Positions 25,397 through 32,911 of a stretch of 64,000 nucleotides of DNA are shown one piece after another. The translations under genes were made by a program, and so were the position numbers. Each line of letters opens with the position of its first letter. The stretch's first letter is position 1. Below the pieces are notes generated by a model. That model made no database searches and had not been told where the DNA came from. It worked only from the letters and a program-made list of their open reading frames with translations. Source of the stretch: Streptomyces fructofermentans (GTDB taxonomy: Bacteria; Actinomycetota; Actinomycetes; Streptomycetales; Streptomycetaceae); the NCBI RefSeq assembly GCF_014651055.1, contig NZ_BMWD01000008.1, positions 248,001-312,000 of the forward strand, written 5' to 3'.

Positions 25397-26779
25397 ATGA
25401 CGACGACTCCCGACTTCCGTCCCACGCATGTCGTGCCCGGGGACGGCCTGGCGGCCTGGGAGGCGCCCGACACCACCCGGCCCACGGTGCCCCTGGACGC
25501 GCTGCTGCCGGTACGGCTCGTCGAGCGGCGCGGCGACTGGGGCCACGTCGTGTGCGCGAACGGCTGGTCGGCCTGGGTCGACGGCCGGCTGCTGGTGTCC
25601 GTGCCGCAGGAGCCGCCCGCCGCGGGGCAGCCGCTCGCCCGCACCGCGGACCCGCGCCCGCTGCTCGCGCGCGCCGAGGAGGTGCTGGGGCGCTACCGGC
25701 GGACCGTCGAGGAACTGGCGTCCGGGCAGATCGACGGGGAGGCCTTCCACGGGCGCACGCAGGGCATGCGGGTCGGCCTGGTCGTCGACGGCGAGGCCTT
25801 GTGGCTGTACGAGGCCGAGCACGAGCGGTGGGTCTACTGCGACGGCACCCGTCTGAGCACGTACGCGACGCCCGGAGCGGGCGCGAGACCCGCCCCGCCC
25901 GTCTCCACCGACCCTGCCCCGGCCCGTCCCGCCGACTCGGCCCCGGCCCGTCCCGCCGACTCGGCCCCGGCCCGTCCCGCCGACTCGGCCCCGGCCCGTC
26001 CCGCCGACTCGGCCCCGGCCCGTCCCGCCGACTCGGCCCCGGCCCGTCCCGCCGACCCTGCCCCGGCCCGTCCCGCCGACCCGGCTCCGGCCCCTTCCAC
26101 CGACCCGGCTCCGGCCCGTCCCGCCGACCAGGCTCCGGCCCCTTCCGCCGACCCGGCCCGGGCCCGTTCGGACCCCGCTCCGGACCGTCCCGACCCGGCC
26201 CAGGCCCGTTCCGAGGCCGCTCCGGCCGATCCCGAGCCCGCCCCGGTCCGTCCTGCCGACCCGGGGCCGGTGCGTTCCGCCGAGCCGGGGCCGGTTGGTG
26301 CCGCCGGTCCGGTCGAGCCCGCCACGGCCCGGCCGGTCGCGGCGGCTCCGGAGCCGACACAGGTCGTGACGCCCGCGGATGACGGTCCGGGCCACGTCGC
26401 CCCGCGGCCGGACGCGTCCCCGGACCGCGCCGCCGCACCGCGTATCGGCGGGGTCCCGCGCCCCGAGCCGGACCCGTCGGACCCGTCGCCCGGGCGTACC
26501 CCCGACGAGGTCCGCGGTGTTCCGGACCCGGAGCCGACGCAGGTGGTGAGTCCGGCAGGCTTCGAGCACGTCGGGGGCGTACGGCCGGCCGCGCCGGGTC
26601 CGCAGGCCGCCGGCCGGAGGGCGGCGTCGGCGCGTGACGACGAGCGGGATGACAGCAGCGGCAGTGGAGGCGACGGAGGCGGCACGGGTGGCACAAACGA
26701 CAACGGCGACGGGGACGCCGGTGAGGTCGACAGGGGCCACGCCCCCACGCGGATCGTGACGGGCGAGGGTGACGGCTGA
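25397..26779 (+). CDS. Ala/Pro-rich repeat protein with PT-x-V-V motifs (unknown)
   Basis: 460 residues, not a family I can name. An ordered N-terminal domain (about 1-158) has an SH3-like look (LLPVRLVERRGDWGHVVCAN, GWSAWVDGRLL) followed by a helix and a YEAEHERWVYCDGTRL strand. Residues about 172-300 are eight-residue repeats of the type APARPADS, encoded by 24-bp tandem units. The acidic, Gly-rich tail has no membrane segment. Thr10, Thr321, Thr381 and Thr451 each sit in a P-T-[H/Q/R]-[V/I]-V motif (EPTQVVTP, EPTQVVSP, APTRIVTG, RPTHVVPG). It is 12 bases after the FHA-ABC gene, and its stop overlaps the kinase start by one base. Likely a kinase substrate that docks on the FHA domains. Confidence 0.8.
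   Translation: MTTTPDFRPTHVVPGDGLAAWEAPDTTRPTVPLDALLPVRLVERRGDWGHVVCANGWSAWVDGRLLVSVPQEPPAAGQPLARTADPRPLLARAEEVLGRYRRTVEELASGQIDGEAFHGRTQGMRVGLVVDGEALWLYEAEHERWVYCDGTRLSTYATPGAGARPAPPVSTDPAPARPADSAPARPADSAPARPADSAPARPADSAPARPADSAPARPADPAPARPADPAPAPSTDPAPARPADQAPAPSADPARARSDPAPDRPDPAQARSEAAPADPEPAPVRPADPGPVRSAEPGPVGAAGPVEPATARPVAAAPEPTQVVTPADDGPGHVAPRPDASPDRAAAPRIGGVPRPEPDPSDPSPGRTPDEVRGVPDPEPTQVVSPAGFEHVGGVRPAAPGPQAAGRRAASARDDERDDSSGSGGDGGGTGGTNDNGDGDAGEVDRGHAPTRIVTGEGDG
25916..26155. repeat. Ten tandem 24-bp units inside the repeat-protein gene
   Basis: The unit starts GCCCCGGCCCGTCCCGCCGA. Units 1-5 (25916-26035) are identical; 6-10 differ by a few bases. Each encodes eight residues, so copy number can change without frameshift. 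Perfect identity of five units points to recent expansion. Confidence 0.92.
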
Positions 26780-27804
26780 TGCCGTCCGAGACGAACCTGC
26801 ACTCCGGGCGGCCGTCCGACCTGGTCGGACGGCAGATCGCGGGCTACCGGATCGAGCGCGAGATCGGCCGCGGCGGGATGGCCGTCGTCTACCGGGCCAA
26901 GGACCTCCGCCTCGACCGGACCGTCGCCCTGAAGCTGCTCGCGCCGGAACTGGCCCGCAACGACACCTTCCGGAAGCGGTTCACGCACGAGTCACGGGTC
27001 GCCGCTGCGATCGACCACCCGCACATCGTCCCCGTCTTCGAGGCCGGTGAGACCGAGGGCGTCCTCTACATCGCCATGCGGTACGTCGCCGGCAGCGACC
27101 TGCGCCATCTGCTGGACCGCGAGGGTCCGTTGCCCGCCGGGGTGGCCACCCGTATCGCGGTCCAGGTCGCGTCCGCGCTGGACGCCGCGCACGACCACGG
27201 ACTCGTCCACCGGGACGTGAAGCCGGGCAACATCCTGGTCGCGGCGGGCACGGACAGCGACCATCCCGAGCACGTCTACCTGACGGACTTCGGCCTGACC
27301 AAGAAGTCCCTGTCCCTGACCGGGTTCACGACCGTCGGCCAGTTCGTCGGCACCCTCGACTACGTCTCGCCCGAGCAGATCTCCGGCCGCCCGGTCGACG
27401 GCCGCTGCGACGTGTACGGCTTCGCCTGCGTCGTGCACGAGATCCTGGCCGGCCGCCCGCCCTTCCAGCGGGACGACGACACGGCGCTGCTGTGGGCCCA
27501 CCAGTACGACGAGCCGCCCGCGCTGACGGAGCGCCGCCCGGACCTCCCCGCGGCGGTCGACGCGGTGATGGCGACGGCCCTCGCCAAGAGCCCCGACGAC
27601 CGCTACGACTCCTGCCTCGCGTTCGTGGCCGCGCTCCGGGCCGCCGCGACCGGCACCGCGCAGCCGGGGCGCGCGCCGACCCAGGTGGACCTGCGGGTCG
27701 TCGGTGCGCTGGGGAGTCCGGGACCTCCGCCCGAACCGCCGGAGTGGGCCCTGCCGGTGTTTCCCGGTTCACCGGGACCGCGCCGGTACCCGCCGGGCGC
27801 GTAG
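26779..27804 (+). CDS. Soluble eukaryotic-type serine/threonine protein kinase
   Basis: 341 residues. A full Hanks-type kinase domain covers about 17-290: glycine loop IGRGGMAVVY, ATP Lys52 (ALKLL), catalytic loop HRDVKPGN (Asp146), DFG at 170-172, activation-loop Thr181/184/185 and GTLDYVSPEQ. The C-terminal 50 residues are Pro/Gly-rich and contain APTQVDLRVV, echoing the PTQVV motif of the upstream protein. Unlike PknB it has no membrane segment or PASTA domain. The ATG overlaps the preceding stop (TGATG), so the pair is translationally coupled. Likely substrates: the repeat protein, the FHA-ABC transporter and itself. Confidence 0.93.
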   Translation: MPSETNLHSGRPSDLVGRQIAGYRIEREIGRGGMAVVYRAKDLRLDRTVALKLLAPELARNDTFRKRFTHESRVAAAIDHPHIVPVFEAGETEGVLYIAMRYVAGSDLRHLLDREGPLPAGVATRIAVQVASALDAAHDHGLVHRDVKPGNILVAAGTDSDHPEHVYLTDFGLTKKSLSLTGFTTVGQFVGTLDYVSPEQISGRPVDGRCDVYGFACVVHEILAGRPPFQRDDDTALLWAHQYDEPPALTERRPDLPAAVDAVMATALAKSPDDRYDSCLAFVAALRAAATGTAQPGRAPTQVDLRVVGALGSPGPPPEPPEWALPVFPGSPGPRRYPPGA

Positions 27805-27926
27805 GGGACGGCCGCCCTCGTACGACGAACGGCGGGGGAGCGGTGGGCCGTTCGGGTGGCGTACGGGAAGCATGGCCACGCATCCGTGAGCCCTTCGGCC
27901 GATCAGCCCCTCGGCCAGTGGGTCCT

Positions 27927-29231
27927 TCAGCCCTTCGGGGGCTCAGGGGTGCCGGGTGCGTCAGGGACCTCGACCTCGCCGTGCCGTTGTCTGCGCGACG
28001 CGAGCAGACCGCCGACGAGGCCGGTCACCAGCCCCCACAGCACGGCGAGCCCCAGGATGCTCCACAGGTGCGGGCGCAGGAACAGCTCGCCGGAGAGCCC
28101 GCCGCCGACGTCTCCGATGCCGAACAGCGACAGCCCGTAGTGCGCGTCGAGCCTGCCGAGGAGGCACACCACGAGGACGGTGAGCGCCAGCGCGACCGCC
28201 ATGTGCACCGCGTGCCGCCACGCGGGTGTCCTCGCCGGTGATCGGGACGCCATCAGGAACGCGACGGCGAGCAGCAGCACGGCGTCGAACACCACGAGCC
28301 ACCACACCCTGCCGTCCTGCTCCGTCAGCGTGCGCAGGTTGAGCGTCGACACGTCCGGGGTGCGCAGCACGGCGTCCAGCACCTGCGGCATCGGCAGTCC
28401 GAAGGGCCCGTCCACGCGGCCGTCCCAGGTGCCGCCCAGCCCGATCGTGAAGGCGAGCCAGACGACGTTGGGCAGACCGAGCAGGATCACTGCGAAGGTC
28501 TCCGCCGCGTGGCCGCGCGTCGCCGCCACCACCAGGGCGATCACCACGCCCACGGCGACGCAGGCCAGCAGCAGTACGACCATGGCGTACGCGGCGGGCC
28601 GTACCGACTCCTGGAAGCGCAGCAGCCGGGCCGGCAGCGGCGCGCCGGGCGAGACGAGCAGCGCGACGACGAGGACACCCGCCAGCCAGAGCAGGCCGAA
28701 GGCGAGCGTCTCGGCCACGTCGGCCTCGAAGCCGACCCGGGGCGAGCCGGCGCCGAGGAGTTCACCGATCTCGGAGATGGTCCCCTCGCCCAGGGAGATC
28801 GCGAAGGTCTGACTGGCCAGCAGGGCCGTACCGGTGAGCCCTGCGAGCCAGAGCACGGCGATGCGGCCGGCCCAGCCGGCCAGTTCAGGGGCGCCCGCGA
28901 CCGCCCGGTGGCGCAGCGGACGCAGGAAGCCGGCCGCGATGACCAGGACACCCGTCAGCGTCACCGACAGGGGCGTGACGCTCAGCCCGGCGTTGGTCTC
29001 GGCGAGCACGCCGGCGTTCCCGCCGAACTCGACCGAACCGCCGACCGCGGTGACGACCGTGGCCGCGACGACGCGCGGGAACGCGTTGTCCGGCAGGTCC
29101 GCCGCTCCGGCGGCCCACAGGCCGAGGGCGGCGACGACCGCCATGGCGATCAGCCCGGCGACCACGGTCACCAGGGCCTGCACCCAGCCGTGGCGGGCGA
29201 CTGCCTGGTCAGGCGCTTTCTGGAGGCTCAC
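27927..29231 (-). CDS. Streptophobe-family polytopic membrane protein
   Basis: 434 residues if started at the GTG at 29231; GTG 29240 is possible and neither has a clear ribosome site. The protein is very hydrophobic, with about ten membrane segments, and has the segment VGGSVEFGGNAGVLAETNAG and LSVTPLSVTLTGVLVIAAGF, then GEGTISEIGELLGAGSPRVG, a pattern I associate with the streptophobe family restricted to Streptomyces and relatives. Function unknown. It converges on the kinase gene and diverges from the DUF6777 gene, and such neighbours suggest a link to the signalling module. Confidence 0.72.
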   Translation of the reverse strand: MSLQKAPDQAVARHGWVQALVTVVAGLIAMAVVAALGLWAAGAADLPDNAFPRVVAATVVTAVGGSVEFGGNAGVLAETNAGLSVTPLSVTLTGVLVIAAGFLRPLRHRAVAGAPELAGWAGRIAVLWLAGLTGTALLASQTFAISLGEGTISEIGELLGAGSPRVGFEADVAETLAFGLLWLAGVLVVALLVSPGAPLPARLLRFQESVRPAAYAMVVLLLACVAVGVVIALVVAATRGHAAETFAVILLGLPNVVWLAFTIGLGGTWDGRVDGPFGLPMPQVLDAVLRTPDVSTLNLRTLTEQDGRVWWLVVFDAVLLLAVAFLMASRSPARTPAWRHAVHMAVALALTVLVVCLLGRLDAHYGLSLFGIGDVGGGLSGELFLRPHLWSILGLAVLWGLVTGLVGGLLASRRQRHGEVEVPDAPGTPEPPKG

Positions 29232-29396
29232 GCCGTTCACGCTAGGCAGGCCCGCGCCGGCGCGCCCGTCGGGTGGGCCGACCGGCGTCGGCTTGCGAGT
29301 GGTGCGGGATCGGAGCACACAATGGGCTCGTCGTGGAACAAAGCGGCGCCAACCTTCATAAGTGCCGCGGAATCCCTACGCAGGGAAGAAGAGCCC

Positions 29397-30710
29397 GTGA
29401 GCGTCGAACCGCCGTCCTCCGACCGTCCGACCGGACCGCCGTCCGGCCCCCTGTCGGGGCCGACCCGGCCCCATCCCACGCCGCCCCCGGGCGGCGGCAC
29501 CCCGTCGTCGCCCCCGGCCGGCGGTTCCGGCGGAGGCCCGTCCGGTCCCATGGGCGGAGGCCCGGGCGGCCCCGGTGGACCGGACGGTCCCGACGGGCCG
29601 GCCCGGGGCTCCGGCGGAGGACCCGAACGGCCCTGGTGGAAGTCGATCCCGCGGATCGCCCTCATCGCCACGGCCGTGGTGGCCGCGGTGGTCCTGATCG
29701 TCGTCCTCACCCGCCCCGACGACGGCGGTTCGGAGGCGGGCGGCGAGGTCTTCCTCCAGGCCGCGAGCAAGACGGGCCCCGACCCGTTCACCGAGTCGAC
29801 GGCCGAGAAGAGCTCCACCGAGCCCGTGACACCCTCGCCCGTGGACACCCCGGACTCGGGCAACGTGACGCGCGGCGTCGAGGGGTCGGCACCCGGTCTC
29901 TACGGCGGTACGCGCAACGTGGCCAGCTGCGACGTGGAGAAGCAGATCTCCGCCCTCCAGGACGCCCCCGCCAAGAACCAGGCGTTCGCCTCGGTCCTGG
30001 AACTCCAGCCCGGCGACGTCCCCGCGTACCTGCGCTCGCTCACCCCCGTGCAGCTGCGGATGGACACCCGGGTCACCAACCACGGATACCGCGACGGCAA
30101 GGCCACCAGCTACCAGGCCGTCCTCCAGACCGGCACCGCCGTCCTGGTCGACGACCGGGGTGTGCCCCGGGTGCGCTGCGCGTGCGGCAACCCGCTGCTG
30201 CCGCCCGTGGCGCTCAAGAGCACGCCCAAGAGGACGGGCGACTCCTGGGCGTCGTACGACCCGGCCAACGTCGTCGTGGTCACGCCCGCGCCCCAGGTCG
30301 TCGACGTCTTCGTCATGTACGACCCGGAGAGCGACGAATGGTTCGGCCGGGAGAAGGGCGACACCGGCGACAAGGACAAGAAGACCGACCCGCCGCCGGA
30401 CCGGCCCTCCCCGTCCGTGAGTTCCACGTCCCCGTCGGACTCGACGTCGCCGTGCGTGAAGGAAGGCGAGAAGCCGCGCGACGGAGCGAAGCCCTGCCCC
30501 TCGAAGCCGTCGAAGCCGTCGAAGCCCTCGGACTCCTCGACGTCCCCGCCGACTTCCGCCCCCTCGGAGAAGTCCGAGCCGCCGTCGCCCGAGCCCCCGG
30601 CCTCCGACTCGTCGGCACCGGCACCCGACGGCGGATCGTCGGGTGTGACGACACAGACCGCCTCGGGCGATTCGGTCCCGGAGTCGGCCGCCACGTCCCC
30701 GGGACTCTGA
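29397..30710 (+). CDS. DUF6777-type membrane-anchored protein
   Basis: 437 residues from the GTG at 29397 with GGGAAGAAGAG upstream. A Pro/Gly-rich cytoplasmic region (about 1-80) precedes one membrane segment (IALIATAVVAAVVLIVVL, about 85-102). The extracytoplasmic domain follows: GEVFLQAASKTGPDPFTES, LYGGTRNVASCDVEKQISAL, then FASVLELQPGDVPAYLRSL and RCACGNPLLPPVALK. A Ser/Pro/Lys-rich tail of over 110 residues is disordered. The core is what I know as DUF6777, a streptomycete family without known function. The Cys pairs may form disulfides. It stands divergent to the streptophobe-like gene. Confidence 0.75.
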   Translation: MSVEPPSSDRPTGPPSGPLSGPTRPHPTPPPGGGTPSSPPAGGSGGGPSGPMGGGPGGPGGPDGPDGPARGSGGGPERPWWKSIPRIALIATAVVAAVVLIVVLTRPDDGGSEAGGEVFLQAASKTGPDPFTESTAEKSSTEPVTPSPVDTPDSGNVTRGVEGSAPGLYGGTRNVASCDVEKQISALQDAPAKNQAFASVLELQPGDVPAYLRSLTPVQLRMDTRVTNHGYRDGKATSYQAVLQTGTAVLVDDRGVPRVRCACGNPLLPPVALKSTPKRTGDSWASYDPANVVVVTPAPQVVDVFVMYDPESDEWFGREKGDTGDKDKKTDPPPDRPSPSVSSTSPSDSTSPCVKEGEKPRDGAKPCPSKPSKPSKPSDSSTSPPTSAPSEKSEPPSPEPPASDSSAPAPDGGSSGVTTQTASGDSVPESAATSPGL

Positions 30711-30724
30711 CCCCGCACGCCCCG

Positions 30725-30757
30725 GCCCCTCCTCGGACCCGGCGTCCGGGGAGGGGC
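30725..30757 (+). terminator. Terminator after the DUF6777 gene
   Basis: A 14-bp stem (30725-30738 with 30744-30757) with one wobble pair and a 5-base loop, 14 bases past the stop. Confidence 0.72.
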
Positions 30758-31146
30758 GCGTCCGGCGGTCGGGGGCCGTAGGCTCGCGCGCCGCAAGCCG
30801 TGGCACCGCCGCCGGCCCGCGAGTACCCGGATCACCCCGGCACCCGTGCTCCCGCCGGGGGCGGACGCCGGCAGCCCGAGCCGTCGCCCCCGCCGGGGTC
30901 GGCCGCACCCGGGCGCCCCACCGGTCGCCGAACCCGGCTTCGCCGCATGGCGGCCGCACGGCACCAGGCCGTGTGTTCGTGGACGCGTACGCCACCGCGC
31001 GCACCGTCGACCCGGAGGCCGTGCACCGCAGGCTGGGGCTGCGGCGGGCTGACGGTTCCCCGTGGTGAGCCCCCGGGCGGCGCCCCGTCGCGCGGCGGGG
31101 GCAACGGCCCCCCGTTGCCCGGCGGTCCGGGCCGCCCGGTGGCCGG
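30758..31146. other. Gene-free stretch with a possible gene remnant
   Basis: No intact gene. A short frame ending at 31068 reads VFVDAYATARTVDPEAVHRR and then a Leu/Arg-rich end, which looks like the C-terminus of a real protein, but nothing convincing precedes it in frame. It may be the tail of a decayed gene. Confidence 0.35.
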
Positions 31147-31980
31147 TCAGCGGGTCCCGTCGTTGCGGACCAGGAGCAGTTCGTGCAGGTACCGCTTCGT
31201 GACCGAGCCCCCGTGACGGGTGTCGATCAGCTCCCGGATGTCGTCCAGCAGGCCGCGGCGGGCGGCCGGTTCGAGCGCGCGGTGTCCCGAGTACGTCAGC
31301 AGGACGTCGATGTAGTCCCGGGCCGTGTAAGTGATCTCCCTCGGGAACCGCAGCGACTCGACCGGTCCGAGTTCCGCCAGTTCCGCCAGTTCCGCGGTGT
31401 CCGTGGCCGTCCTGTCCTCGCCGACCAGCCGGAGCCCGGGCGGGGTGGCCGGGTCCCAGCGCTCGTAGCACTCCTGGACCTCGCGGAAGAAGTCGCCGCT
31501 CCCGCCCGCCACATGGTGGGTCGTGACGAGCGCGAGCGTGCCGCCGGGCCGGAGCGCCCGCGCCGCCCTGTCGAGCCCTGTCCCGGGCGTGAGCCAGTGG
31601 AACGCCGTCGCGGCCGCCATCACGTCGAAGGGCTCGTCCGGCAGGGGCCACCGCTCGAAGTCGGCCACCTCGACATGCGCGCGGGGGAACGCCCGCAGTC
31701 TGCGCCGCGCGACGGCCGCGAGTGACGGACCGAGTTCCACGGCGGTGATCCGGCAGCCCCACTCGGCCAGGGGCACGGTCAACTGTCCCGTTCCCGGGCC
31801 CACTTCGAGGACCCGGCTGTCCGGACCCAGACCGGTCCGCTCCGCGAGCGCCCGTACCAGGGCGGGCGGATAGGCGGGCCGCGCCCGGTCGTAGCGCTCG
31901 GCGTCCTCGTCGAACGTGCCGCGCAAGGACGTCACGCGGCACCGGCCCATGGCCGTGTCCGGGATGTCATGGCCGACCAT
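31147..31980 (-). CDS. Class I SAM-dependent methyltransferase
   Basis: 277 residues from the ATG at 31980; GTG 31935 (VTSLRGTFDEDAERY) is a credible alternative and fits homologous starts better, but neither has a strong ribosome site. Methyltransferase domain: YDRARPAYPPALV, motif I RVLEVGPGTGQLTVPLAE, motif II-like ITAVELGPSLAAVAR, then PFDVMAAATAFHWL and ALRPGGTLALVTTHHV. The C-terminal helical part matches ubiquinone/sterol-type methyltransferases of unknown substrate. It contains a short tandem Ala-Glu-Leu repeat (TAELAELAELG). Confidence 0.85.
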   Translation of the reverse strand: MVGHDIPDTAMGRCRVTSLRGTFDEDAERYDRARPAYPPALVRALAERTGLGPDSRVLEVGPGTGQLTVPLAEWGCRITAVELGPSLAAVARRRLRAFPRAHVEVADFERWPLPDEPFDVMAAATAFHWLTPGTGLDRAARALRPGGTLALVTTHHVAGGSGDFFREVQECYERWDPATPPGLRLVGEDRTATDTAELAELAELGPVESLRFPREITYTARDYIDVLLTYSGHRALEPAARRGLLDDIRELIDTRHGGSVTKRYLHELLLVRNDGTR

Positions 31981-32192
31981 GCTAGTTCCGTCGCGCGCGG
32001 TCCCGCGAGGGGGCGCGGGGGACGGAGCCGTCGGGAGGGACCGGCGGGATGGGTGGCAGGCGGTCACTCGTAGGGCGGCCGCCGGAGCCGCTGCCCGGGA
32101 CACCGATGAGTTTCGGGGCGAGGATCGGTCCAAAGGGACGACAGCACGTTCCGCCCGGCCTCCCGGCCGGGACTCCGGCCCAGGAGGTTCCC

Positions 32193-32675
32193 ATGGCAGC
32201 CGACGGTTTCACCACGTGTCTCTGGTTCGACAACCAGGCCGAGGACGCCGCCGCGTTCTACGTCTCGGTCTTCAAGAACTCCCGCCTCGGCCGCGTCGAA
32301 CGCTACAACGAGGCGGGATACGGCGAGCCCGGTGCCGTGATGACGGTCGAGTTCGAGGCCAACGGCCAGAAGTTCGTCGGGCTGAACGGCGGCCCCCAGT
32401 TCACGTTCAGCGAGGCCGTGTCGTTCCAGATCCACTGCGAGGACCAGGCCGAGGTGGACCACTACTGGGCCGTGCTCAGCGAGGGCGGAGGCGAGACGGG
32501 CCCCTGCGGCTGGCTCAAGGACCGGTTCGGCGTGTCCTGGCAGGTCGTCCCGAGCAGGCTGTACGAGCTGATCGGCGACCCGGACCCGGAGAAGGCGGCC
32601 CGGGCCACCAAGGCGATGCTCGAGATGTCCAAGCTGGACATCGCGGAACTGGAGAAGGCGTACGCGGGCGAGTGA
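32193..32675 (+). CDS. PhnB-like VOC-family protein
   Basis: 160 residues, ATG with GGAGG 5 bases upstream. It has the PhnB/3-demethylubiquinone-like pattern: FTTCLWFDNQAEDAAAFYVS, VFKNSRLGRVERYNEAG, MTVEFEANGQKFVGLNGGPQ, FTFSEAVSFQIHCEDQAEVD, and the hallmark CGWLKDRFGVSWQVVPSRL. The C-terminal ATKAMLEMSKLDIAELEKAY helix is common in this group. Function not established; no phosphonate genes are near. Confidence 0.9.
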   Translation: MAADGFTTCLWFDNQAEDAAAFYVSVFKNSRLGRVERYNEAGYGEPGAVMTVEFEANGQKFVGLNGGPQFTFSEAVSFQIHCEDQAEVDHYWAVLSEGGGETGPCGWLKDRFGVSWQVVPSRLYELIGDPDPEKAARATKAMLEMSKLDIAELEKAYAGE

Positions 32676-32832
32676 GCCCGCCGCCGCGCGGGCGACCCGG
32701 ACCGCCGGGTGGCGACGGGCGGGCATCCGGTCCACCGGGCGGGCGCGCCCGGCGGGCGCAGCCGTCCCGTCCTGCGGAGACGGGCATGCGGGGGTGGACG
32801 TACGGGGTCGGTGCCCCCCGCTGGACCGTGCC

Positions 32833-32888
32833 GCACGCCCGCACGCCCGCACGCCCGCACGCCCGCACGCCCGCACGCCCGCACGCCC
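32833..32888. repeat. Seven 8-bp tandem repeats
   Basis: GCACGCCC repeated seven times without interruption, in the gap between the VOC gene and the convergent permease gene. No gene is affected. Confidence 0.9.
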
Positions 32889-32911
32889 GCCCGCGCGCCC
32901 ACCCCGCCCCG

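Noticed and set aside
23060..26740. A 1226-codon minus-strand frame opposite the FHA-ABC and repeat genes
   Set aside because: Antisense shadow; its Gly/Arg repeats are just the reverse of the 24-bp units.
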